This document shows positions 1 to 10,915 of a DNA stretch of 64,000 bases, piece by piece. The notes beneath the pieces were generated by a model. That model was not told where the DNA came from, searched no databases, and worked only from the letters and a program-made list of their open reading frames with translations. The position numbers and the translations under genes were made by a program. The first letter of the stretch is position 1. Each line of letters starts with the position of its first letter. The stretch comes from Medicago truncatula (taxonomy: Eukaryota > Streptophyta > Magnoliopsida > Fabales > Fabaceae): assembly GCF_003473485.1 (NCBI RefSeq), contig NC_053042.1, forward strand, positions 50,865,762 through 50,929,761, given 5' to 3'.

Positions 1-316
1 TATATTGATTTGTTTCTCTGGATATCAATTATACCTTGCATTGCTCGAGTTTAATTTCCAATAGCTTGAAAAAATAAAGTTGTCACCATGCCATGGATAG
101 AAAATTTTGATTATGATTATTCATTAACTCGCATATGATCATATATGCAACTGGCATATATATGAATTATGAAGATGCAATGAAAGTAAAAGAAATTTCA
201 ACCTAGTTAGTTTTGAAAAGTACATAGGAAAATTGATGAATAAAGTGGAATAAATTAGACATTTGGAGTCTCTTCGCACTTGGTATATTTACTTGAAAAC
301 TTTTCTTATGCCATAG
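1..316. other. Intergenic flank of the solo LTR
   Basis: AT-rich sequence with no recognisable gene. Its last five bases (312-316, CATAG) form the left target-site duplication of the LTR that follows. Confidence 0.6.
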
Positions 317-3300
317 TGTTATACCCTGTTTTTGGACCTAAAAATACAAGGTCCAATTCCATTTCAAACCTTGTCAATTATCAAATTTCAACTGCATAGT
401 TCAATTTGTCTCTGCCTCGCAGTATTTTCAATCACAATTTTACCTATGTTTTTCTTGCATAAAACCTTTCGAAATGTCTTTACTTGTCTTGTAAGTCATT
501 CAAAAGTGTCTCTGAATCATTACATTGCTTTTTCTACAGTTTATTTCAAAATTTGCAAAAAAGTCATACAGAAGGGTATTTTGGTCATTTCCTGCAGTGG
601 GACCCATTTTTCATCCTTGTGACTGTCTCTGAGTCTTTTCAAATTGTTTTTTTTACATTTCATCAGTAAACTTTGTTAATTTCGTTTCAAACTTGCGTCT
701 GAGTCAGTGTCGAGTCAATTTGAATCTGTTTAGGTCAATTTTAGCCCTAGGGGCATTTTGGTCATTTCACACGAAATTTTGGCGTAGAGAGGTTACTTTG
801 AAGTACCTCATTTAGGTCATTGGTTCGTTTTAGTCCGTTTTGTCAATTTTATTTTTGTTTCGCTTTACGTTTGGTCAAATTACGTTTTTTATTCAATTTC
901 ATTTTTAATTGCATTTTGGTCCCTCAATTGAGGTCCCAAAATTGCATTTTTAGTCCAGAATTTTCTTTTTTTTTACATTTCAGTCCTTTTTTGGATTATT
1001 TGCAGTTTGGTCCTTGAAGTTTTATTTTTTGCAGAAAGGTCCAAATTTCTTTTTTTGTCCAAGCCGTGCCACTCTCATACAATTCCAGGTGTCACCTTTT
1101 TATTGGATCTCAAGTACACATGTCAACTATATAAGCATTGAGTCAGAATCAGAAGCAATGATCACACGCCACTTCACCAAAAAACAGAATCAAACTTTCT
1201 CTTTCTTGTCAGTTAGATCAAACCAAAAAAATCACAGAGAAATCACCAAGAACACAAGAACCCTAAGATTTCCAGAACAAAATTCATACACAAATTCATT
1301 GATTTTCACATCAATCCTCAGAGATTCGTGTGAATCTTCATCACCGGATTGAAGAATTCCCCTACAATTCAAAGTGCGAGCTCACATTGAAGCAAGCTCA
1401 AGCACTGATCATAGGGATTTTTCACGCAGATTCAAAAAACGTTGAAGCAAGCTCAAGCACGTAATCACAGAGAAGCAGAGAAAGAATCAGAGAAGATGAA
1501 GATGAACCGGTAAACCGATTTATTTTCGGTCCAAGAGCAAGCAAAATCATCAAAACCGTCAAGAACATTCAAGTTTTTCCAAAGATTTTTCCTCCATTAA
1601 AAGTTTCAACCAAAACTTCAGGTAAAACTCATTTTCGTCTCTTAGAAAGTATTAATCACGGTTTAAACCTGTAGAAGAAAAATCACGCAAGCAGCAGATC
1701 TAAAAATTTCCAGAATTCAAAGCCAAAACCGTAACCGTAAACACAAAACTTAGATCCATAAGGATCTAAGTTTTGAAAGCAAAAACAAGCACTAGAGAGG
1801 CAATAAACGACGAAACGATGTAGATCCGTAAAGATCTAAACGTTTTCTTTCAAAAAAGATCAAAATCAGTTTCAAAACCGTACGAAGTTTTTTTCCCGAT
1901 CTACGTCGTTTCAAGATTCGTTTGTAAAAACCAGTGCCAAAATCATACTTAGAATAAGAAGACGAATCGTTTGATGTAGAAGTTTTGAAGTTCTGGAAAT
2001 TTAGGTCACCGGAGGTGCTTAGGCGCGCCGGAGAAGATGAAGCTTCCGGCGGACCTTCAAGGTCTCCGCCGTGGCTTCATCCTCACCGGCGGTGAGGGTT
2101 TAGAGAGAGATGAGAGAAGAGAGAAGAGTTAGAGAGAGAAAGGATTTGCAAAAATGAAATAAACCGGTACTCTTCTGTTTATATAAGCCAGCGAACCGGA
2201 CCGGTTCAATCCGGTCCATTCCCCTTTGATTCCTGGCCGTTTGATCTAGGGTTTTATGATCCTGGATCAATCGTGTGGCTCCTGTGCGTCCGGACCTTGT
2301 AGTTTTGGGCTTTGGGTTGGGCTCAGTTTTCTTTCACGTTTTTTTGCTTTTTTTGCTATTTGCACTGCTTTTCTTTGCTATTTGAACCAATGCCTTGATT
2401 AAAAATCTTGATAAATTTCCTAGAAAATCCATGCTTACTCCTTGACATTTTCTTGATGTTTTACGGTGTTTTTGCACGCTGGAATTGGCAAAATTCTTGT
2501 ATGATTAATCCATGGCATTTTAATTTTTTCTTGGATTATTTCTTATGATTATTTTGTCAATTCTATCATTGATTTGTGAATATGTGATAAATGCCATTTG
2601 ACATGTTAATGTGAGGTGCTCATGCTTACAATTCTATGTTTACTTTGCTGTTTTAGATTGATTCATGAAACCTTGATTGTATGAGCAATGCATGCATATT
2701 CTAAAAAATAATAAAATTCTATCTCAAAATTGGTATGAAGCTAAGCTTGTTTGTTTCTAATGATCCTATGTTTATAGCTTGAGATAAAAGAAACTATTTC
2801 AAACTTGCTATAGCATGAGAATTAGAAGCTACAAATGCCTTGGGTTTCATATCAAAATTTTAGGTTTTATTACCATTTTATTACTATCTTTATGGCATTT
2901 TATGCGTTCTCGCTTCTTGCTACTCTTTATGCTTTATTTCACTAACAAGTTTATTTCCATGTTCCATGCATCTCATTTAGCATTCCCTCCACTTTTTTAA
3001 CCTAGCATTTATTTTTTTTTTGCAAGTTTTAATTCATTTGGTAATGTAATTTGTTATCATTGGTTTGTAGCTTGGCAAAGGGGCCATAGAATGTATTTAG
3101 GCAATTTTTGTAATATGGACTATGGACACTATGACGCACCGACACGCACACACTCACCTTAGATGTATGCATAGGATTGTATGGTTAAATAAGCGTTTAG
3201 GTTTTAAACACTTAGAGAAAATCCATCTTTTTTTCAAAAAAAAAAACAATTGAACTTCACTTCAAAAATTTTCATAATAAATATGAAATCAATACTTCAT

Positions 3301-3847
3301 TTTTTTTCTCTTTTCTTTTTTCTTAAGAAAAATTCAATTCATCTTAATCATTTAGACTTTCTTTTTAATCACTAATCAAACCTCACTTTTTTGCTAAATC
3401 TAATGCCCTTGAGGCCTCTCATCTCTATTCTTCAAAATCTCTTTTCAAACTTAAAATCAACCAATAAAAACAAAAACTTTTTTGAGCAAGAACTACGAAC
3501 GGTTTTGATCCCTTAAAAGGGTACGTAGGCAATGAGTCAAAACTCATCCGAGCCGAAATAAAATCAAATTCTACTTCTTCTCACCCCCATTCTTAACTAA
3601 TCACACTTTCTTTTTTTACAAATAAGCAATAAAACTAAAGCGTAGAAATAAACTTAGGAGAGCGGTTCTTATGGAATACCATAATCGCTCCGGGTGCCTA
3701 ACACCTTCCCGTAGCGAAAATGACCCCCGAATCTAGAACTTTTTAAGGGTTTTTCTCCTTTTACCCTTCCCAAGAAAAAAGAGAGATATCAACGGTCGAA
3801 AGGTTCAAGTCCAATTAATGGCTTGGCACCCCAAAACCATGATAACA
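317..3847 (+). mobile_element. Solo LTR of a Ty3/gypsy-type retrotransposon (Ogre-like)
   Basis: The block begins TGTTAT and ends ATAACA, the inverted terminal motif expected of an LTR. It is flanked by an identical 5-bp duplication, CATAG, at 312-316 and 3848-3852. It is 3531 bp long and contains no gag, protease, reverse transcriptase or integrase coding sequence, so it reads as a single LTR left after recombination between the two ends of an element. A TATA-like box lies near 1127 (CTATATAAGC), and purine-rich and CGG-rich tracts lie around 2000-2150. The great length and the stretch around 3690-3720 (CTCCGGGTGCCTAACACC) resemble legume Ogre/Tat LTRs. The family assignment is from memory; the boundaries and duplication are seen directly. 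Confidence 0.85.
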
Positions 3848-3852
3848 CATAG

Positions 3853-5270
3853 AATACATCATCGAACTTGGGAGTTGAAAATGCTGAAAATTTATCTTAA
3901 TGCTTGTTGCAATAAAAAACTATGTTTAAAATTTCTCTAATGCACATAATTGAACCTTAAATCTGCTAAAGACACTTTTATGGTTTAAACTTAGTTATAT
4001 TTTTTTTTATCTCTCTGTTATATTACACTTACGAAAATAGTCCTCCATCATTTTAAAATTAAATTTTTTAGTTCCTCCATTATAATGTTTATAGCACTTT
4101 TCCTTTAAAAAAGAAAATGTTTGTAGCACTTTTGGTCCCAACCCATATTTTCTAAATTAATAATATTCAATTCTTTTAAGATATTCTTCGCACACAAAAA
4201 AAAAGCTCTTTCAAAATATTTATTTTCTAAATAAATGCAAACCTCATAGAATGATATTATTTATTTCAGGGAGTACCGAATCGCTTGAGATAAATTTTTC
4301 TAAATAAATTGTTTTAGAAGATAAATTAAAATTATTGGAATATTTTTTACAATCTACTATTTTATATGTTATAAGATCGATTAAAAAGTATACTTTTTTT
4401 TTTCGACAAATAAATAGTTATACTTTGATTGTTATCAAATACTTTGTTTTTTATCAAGTAGTTTAGTGGTTAAAAATTCACATTTAAAGGTGAATAAGTG
4501 GAGAAGCTGATGTTTGAACTTCGACCCCTCCATATATAATAAATGTCTCTATTAATTGAATTTATGTTTACGGGACTACCAAAGACTTGTTTATTTAACA
4601 AATCTTGATTATGAAAATAGTATTATAATTTTACAACGAAAAATGCAAGGAGAAATAATTTAAGTTTGTATAAAGGTACTAATTATGAATTCATGAAACA
4701 CTTTAAATCTTTGGAATGATCATGTCACTCTACTATTTGAAGTTCTTCACTTTTGGAGGAACTTTCATCCTCCAAAGCAAAGCTCGATCACCTAGCCACT
4801 TGCAAATCAGAAATGGACATAAGCTCTTGTCACATGCTAAATTTAGTCCCTAGTAACTTTACAAGTAACTAATGGTGTCTTATTCATCTGAGTCAAACAA
4901 ATGGACATTTTTATATTTTAGACAAGAGGGAGTATATATTGTGTTGCTAGATAGATATATGAATCAGACTCCTCCAAAATCAACAACTCATTTTAGAAAA
5001 TAAAATAAATAATATCAACTGATAAAAACATTAATCGTTTCTTTTTCAAGGGAAAAATTTAATAGTTAATATGCAATTATTCATGCAAAGTAACAATAAG
5101 TTATTAGTTTTTGTTTACTAAAAAAAAGTTATTCGTTTTGTAAAAAAAAAAAAAATTATTAGTTTTATGCTAAATCATGGTTGAAAACCTAGGCTTTGGC
5201 CCTTTTATAATCAATAAAAAAAAAATCATGGTTGATAAAAATAACAATTACCAGTAGAATTGAGTCTTTT
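3853..5270. other. Intergenic DNA, no gene seen
   Basis: AT-rich, with homopolymer runs and scattered weak tRNA-like scraps (for example near 4450-4530). No credible coding sequence and no bounded element was found. Confidence 0.5.
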
Positions 5271-5271
5271 T

Positions 5272-5328
5272 TTGCGGTGGCTGAGGTTTGAACCTCGAAC
5301 GTCCCTACCAACTAAGCTAAGCTCACGA
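5272..5328 (-). repeat. tRNA-derived SINE fragment
   Basis: Read on the minus strand, this has an A-box-like TAGCTTAGTTGG followed by a B-box-like GGTTCAAACC, the arrangement of tRNA-derived SINEs. It is not a functional tRNA gene because no complete cloverleaf could be drawn. A second A-box-like motif (CAGCTCAGTGGTTAGTGC) lies on the plus strand near 5368-5386, perhaps from another copy. No target-site duplication was identified. Confidence 0.45.
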
Positions 5329-5429
5329 AAACAGAAATTAGCTTAGTGACTATTTGTCTAAGAGGTTTCAGCTCAGTGGTTAGTGCTTGTCTGTATAAGC
5401 TCAAGTGGCAGAATTAAAATTCTCCCTTT

Positions 5430-6919
5430 CCCTTTTTTTTTATAAAAAATATCGACACAATTCAAATAAGATTACCAGCAATAAAAATAATCTATAAAAA
5501 ATTAAGAAAATGTCATAATAATTAATTTTTCTCATTTTAATAGCTATCGGTGTGGGTTAAACATCTAAGAGATACATACATACATGCATGGTTTCTTTCG
5601 AATTTGATTCCAATGTCTACTATTTAGCTATTCACCGTTTTCTGATGAGTAAGACGCCCCACCAAACCCTAAACACATGGTAACATGAATGCATACTACA
5701 AAATCTTCTTAATATATATATATATTCAGTCAGTTTTCAAGATTAAATAACAATTTCTCACAATATATAAAAGTAAAATAAACCATCATTTTAGTCTCTG
5801 AACTACCACTTTGACTCCAATTTAATCCTTAAACTATGTGAATATATTAACTAGTCCATAAACTATAAAAAATTTGCCACCCTAGTCTTTATAATTAAGA
5901 TTTTAAAATCTAAATTGATGAATTTTTATTTACTTTAACGACTAAATTGATAAATTTCATTTAATTTAGAAATGAACAGTAGAGAGAAGATGATAAATTA
6001 AATATCAAATCGATGGTTTATTCAATAAAAGTAACATTAATGTTCTTTTTGGGTGAAAATCATCATAGTAAAATAAAATTTATTTTTTTACAGAAAATCG
6101 ATGGAAGAGTTAATGAATGAAAAAGGACAAAATCGGCATTGTCAGAGGGAGAGACAGGGGCGCCCAAAGAATTGTGATACCCAATCTAACATACTCAAAT
6201 CAGTGTCTCATTTTGTTTTCTATCTTAGATTAAAAGCAAGACTTAAAAAAAAGAAAGAAAAAAAAAACATGAAAAATAATATTTTATGTGAGTGTTAATT
6301 GTGAAGTATATTGTAGAGAACGAGAAACACAAGATTACAAAGAGAAGGGAGGACATAAAGACCTTATGTCCTTATCCAAAATAAACAATCTACAAAAAAA
6401 AATGTTTAGGTTGCACTGCTATTGTAATTGTTTCTGCTTTCTTTTTTCTGTTTTAGACAACACCAGTTAGAACTTAACAGGTTTAGGTTGAATTTCCATG
6501 TCTTCTATTTCTGCTTTCTTTTTATGCTTCTATATTGAGCAGTACAAAAGGAAAAATTATTTCATAAGTTTCATAAATAGTTTCCAAATTCCTAGCAGGA
6601 GAAATGATTGGCAACACCACTTGCAACTCATATTTATTGTTCTCTATTCAGCTAAATCATTGTTATTTTGGAATTGTTAGTAGCCAAATTTGAAGGTATA
6701 TCTCTTGCTATTTTCTTGATGAACATTACCAAGAGTTGCCAGACCTGTTTTAATGCTATGCTTATCTGAAACAAAGAGAGTAATAATCAATATTCAATAG
6801 TTAATGATGACAGTATTGTAAAATGGTTATCACATGAGTTACTCCATGCAAATTTGAAAGAGATTTTACCCTTTGCACATATTTTCCGATGACCTCCTTT
6901 ACAAGACATCACGAAACCC
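5430..6919. other. Intergenic DNA with degenerate repeats
   Basis: No gene recognised. Around 5780-5900 there is text typical of degraded legume DNA transposon ends (phrases equivalent to 'all changes, no coding'), and a short AT microsatellite lies at 5710-5724. The open frames at 6101-6680 are low-complexity and not supported. Confidence 0.45.
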
Positions 6920-6922
6920 TTA

Positions 6923-7276
6923 GGCTCTGTTTGGCAGTATGGAGGGGAAGGGAGGGGGAGGGCTTTGGGGGGTTGGAAATATATAGAAAAATTGATAAAA
7001 AATTCACATTTTTTGAAAGAACAGCTTTTTAGAGAATTATAAACAAATACTTATGATTAATATACTTTTAATTTTAAGAATATTATAACAACATAGATTG
7101 AATTTGAAAAATTCATATAAACCCTCCATAACCCCCAAAATCTTCCCCCAATACAATTTTTGAGTTCCCCCAAATGAGGGGGATTTTTTATTATGAGTAA
7201 AAAATTAACCTCCAAAAACTTCCACTTGCTCCTTCCTTTTTCCAAAACCCTCCCCTCCAAACTCCCAAACAAAGCC
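6923..7276. mobile_element. Tourist-like (PIF/Harbinger) MITE
   Basis: The 354-bp element has terminal inverted repeats starting GGCTCTGTTTGG on the left and ending CCAAACAAAGCC on the right, extending imperfectly for about 45 bp with G-rich/C-rich tracts. It is flanked on both sides by TTA (6920-6922 and 7277-7279), the 3-bp target duplication typical of PIF/Harbinger elements. No transposase is encoded, so it is non-autonomous. Confidence 0.85.
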
Positions 7277-7279
7277 TTA

Positions 7280-8146
7280 CAAATATATGTTTTCCAAGGG
7301 TTTAGATGCTTTTGTCAAGGGTTTTGACCCTGGCAAATACCAAATTTTCTTGTACATACATTGATATTTTCATCGTTATTGTTATTGTTTTTTTGAGAAA
7401 TGTTAACTTGTGTCTTAAGACACAAGTTAATGAGTCAAAAATAAAAATACTTTGTTGTAATTAATGTATTTCAATTTAATTTTTCTACTTTTAATTAATT
7501 GAACGCATAAAATTTAAAATAAAGTTTCCACATATTTGGTTGCTTAACATAAAGTGTCATATGGGCACAAGTTAGTATGACCCTTGTTTTTTTATATTTA
7601 TCTAAAAAAAACTTAAGTTTAACTAAAAATAATATAACTTTTATTTAATGTTAAAACATTTCTTAAATATTCATTTCAGGGGTTCATAAGTTTAAATCTG
7701 AACTCTTTAAACAAAAAATGTTTAAATTTGAACATGATATATCAAAATAATAAACTTAAACACTAATTTATGTCATCTATTTCATATATATTGTCAAAGT
7801 TTAATTTTCATACGTTACATACATTTATTTCATGTTTTTTTTAATAAATTTATTTCATATGTTTGAATATTTCATATTTAAAAAAATTAAATGAAATTAC
7901 TGCACAAGGCACAAAACTAGTTACTAGTAGATGATTGAAATTCATTCCTACTGCATTGTACTATCGATAAATCCAAAAATAATGGCAAAATAAATAAGCC
8001 ACCACTCTACACCATCTCCATAACCAATTAAGAAAATATCACTCTCAATCTAGTCACTCTTCTTCATCTATCTATTCTGTTATCACAAGAATTCACTGTG
8101 CGAGTGTGGATCACCTAAGCATTGTTGAAGACAGAAATAACTAACC
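7280..8146. promoter_or_regulatory. Upstream region of the sugar transporter gene
   Basis: No gene. A perfect palindrome around the sequence TAACTTGTGTCTTAAGACAC (about 7405-7430) may be the end of a short MITE. The proximal 150 bases should contain the promoter and 5' leader of the transporter, but no unambiguous TATA box was picked out. Confidence 0.35.
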
Positions 8147-10877
8147 ATGACGGGAGGAGGCTTCAGCGGCGGCAACGACAGAGAATTTGAGGCAAAGATA
8201 ACTCCTATCATTATCATTTCATGCATAATGGCTGCCACCGGAGGTCTTATGTTTGGTTACGATGTTGGAGTTTCAGGTACCTAATTAATTTTAACTTTTT
8301 ACATGCAATAGGCTTAAGCTTAAAATTCGCTTCAAACTTCAATATGTGTTTGGCCGGTCCTTCAAAAATATAATTCTAATTAATTCAAATATCATATTAT
8401 ATGATAAAATTTAAAATTTATAGTACTATTTTCTTATGAAAAGCGGAGTACTCCAATTTCGCTAGTGTAAGAGTAGTATAAAAATTTGAGCATTGCTAAC
8501 AAAACATATCTTATAATGGATGATTTTGGTTGGTTTAATTGTTTTAAGGTGGCGTGGCCTCGATGCCACCCTTCTTGAAGAAGTTCTTTCCAACAGTCTT
8601 GAGACAGACAACGGAATCAGATGGGTCGGAAAGTAACTACTGCAAATACGATAATCAAGGGCTGCAGCTATTCACTTCATCATTGTATTTGGCGGGTTTA
8701 ACAGTAACCTTCTTCGCGTCTTATACAACTCGAGTACTAGGGAGAAGGCTCACAATGTTGATTGCTGGCTTTTTCTTCATAGCTGGAGTTAGTCTTAATG
8801 CATCTGCTCAAAACCTTCTCATGCTCATCGTTGGTAGGGTCTTACTTGGCTGTGGAATTGGTTTTGCAAACCAGGTTAGTGTAATTTGATTTTGCTCTCC
8901 CTTAGGTTATCTAACGATGTCGCACAAAAATAAATAAAATATTAGTATTGTATAGTCTACTTGTTTATCCCAATACATAAAATTTATAAATCTACCACTA
9001 AATTATACTCCTTCAATTTTAAAATAAATATCGTTTAAGATTTGTACATAATTAAGAAAAGTGACTAAGTGTAACAATTTTACATGCTTACAATTCTGAA
9101 GTACTAGTATTCCCTTTTAATAAAAAAAAAGGAGCACTAGTATTGTACTATAGGAGTAAAAGATTATTCGTAAATATATGTCATATTTCTATTGTACACT
9201 ATAGAAGTATTGTCTCCATGGATTTTAACGGATGCAATTCAATGTACTATCATTGTTTGAGTTCAAAACTTGTTTAAGTCATGTGAGATCCTTGTGTACA
9301 TCAGTAGGAGACAAAATTAGGTTTTGTAATTTTTATCAGGTGCTTGTATATTTGTTTGATCAACAGTGTTGTGTGAAAATACTAGAAGAAATGTTTTTTT
9401 TTATCTCATGTGACAACAATTTCTCATATTTATGAATTGGGTTAATTAAGTCTTTGGTCCTTATAAATATCTACAGTTTTGTTTTTAGTCTTTATAAAAA
9501 TAAATCACACTTTTTAATCCTTACAAAATTTTCTGTTAGAGTTTTTAGTTCATGCTGTTAAGTGACACTAACAGACGCTGATGTGGCATTGACACGTCAT
9601 TATTATTAATATTAAAAAAAACACGTCAGAAAATGTTCTATTATTAAATTAAACTTTTTAAATTAAAAGAATAAAAATATCAAATAAAGTTAAATTAAAA
9701 TAGTTAAAATATGAAGTTAAATTGAGGGAAAATTCTATGGTACACCCAAAAATTTGAGTGTATCAATACACCAATTTGTTAAAATAATAATTAAATAAGT
9801 TGATTTTTGAAGAAAAGTAATTATTTTTGGTAATTGACAATTATCAAAATTAAATATTATTTACCAAAAGCGTCGACAAAATAAAATATAATTTTTCTGA
9901 ATTTTTATTACTTATAACAAAGAATGTTGATTATTTTTTATAAAAAATGTTAAAAATTTAATATTATTTTTATAAACAATGGAATGATGTTTCTTATTAT
10001 GAGATGATGTTTTCTAAAATATAAACATTGATAAATAGATTTTTATTTCATAAAATAATTGTTAATTTATCAATCTATGAAGCAAGAGTACCGGTACAAA
10101 ATCCAGACCCACAAAACCAAAATCGAAGCTCAAACTGGAAATGAAATCGAAGAAGGAAGAAGGAAATCGGTCATGAGATACTGAGAACGAACTGAAATCG
10201 GTCCTGAACAAGATTATGGTGTGAGGAAAGAAGAAGAAGAAATTGAACAGGGTTATGGTGTGAGGAAAGAAGAAGAACAAGGTTATGGTTTATGAAAACA
10301 AGAAGAAAAAAAAAATGAATGAAATTTGGGGTTTAGTTTGATGGAAAGAAGAAGTGGAGGGAGAAGAAGTTGAAGATGAAGAAGAAATTGGAATGGAAGA
10401 AGATCTCGGTGGTGGAGAAGAGAAATGAGAAAAAATTGGATTTTTTTTAATTAAAATATTAAGGGTATTTGGGTAAATAATATACAATTAAGTTTTTGGA
10501 AAACTTATCAAAAAAAATCTACAGTGACGTGTTTAAAAAAAAAAAAAAAGTGTCATGCCACGTCAGCTCCGTTAGTGTAAGTTAACAACATGGATTAAAA
10601 ACACTAACAGAAAATTTTGTAGAGACTAAAAAATGTTATTTATTTTTACAAAGATTAAAAACAAAACTATAGATATTTATAGGACCAAAAATTTAATTAG
10701 TATATTATAAAAATGTATAAACATTTTATACATGCATCTAATGATGTGTTATGACGTCTTTTAATAAATATAAAAATACAAGAGTTGTCATATTCATTAA
10801 TTTATGTGACAACATATTATTAGATGTATGTGTAAAATATTTGTACAGTGACATAACATAATAATTATTAAACTAAT

Positions 10878-10915
<38 letters not shown>

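Noticed and set aside
332..1352. Open frames of 61-112 codons in the first 1.4 kb
   Set aside because: They lie inside the solo LTR, have low-complexity composition and no recognisable domain.
5360..5440. tRNA gene on the basis of A-box-like sequence
   Set aside because: No complete cloverleaf and no good B box at the right distance; more likely a SINE scrap.
10062..10487. Minus-strand Phe/Ser-rich proteins
   Set aside because: They are the reverse reading of purine-rich repeats inside a transposon in the STP intron.
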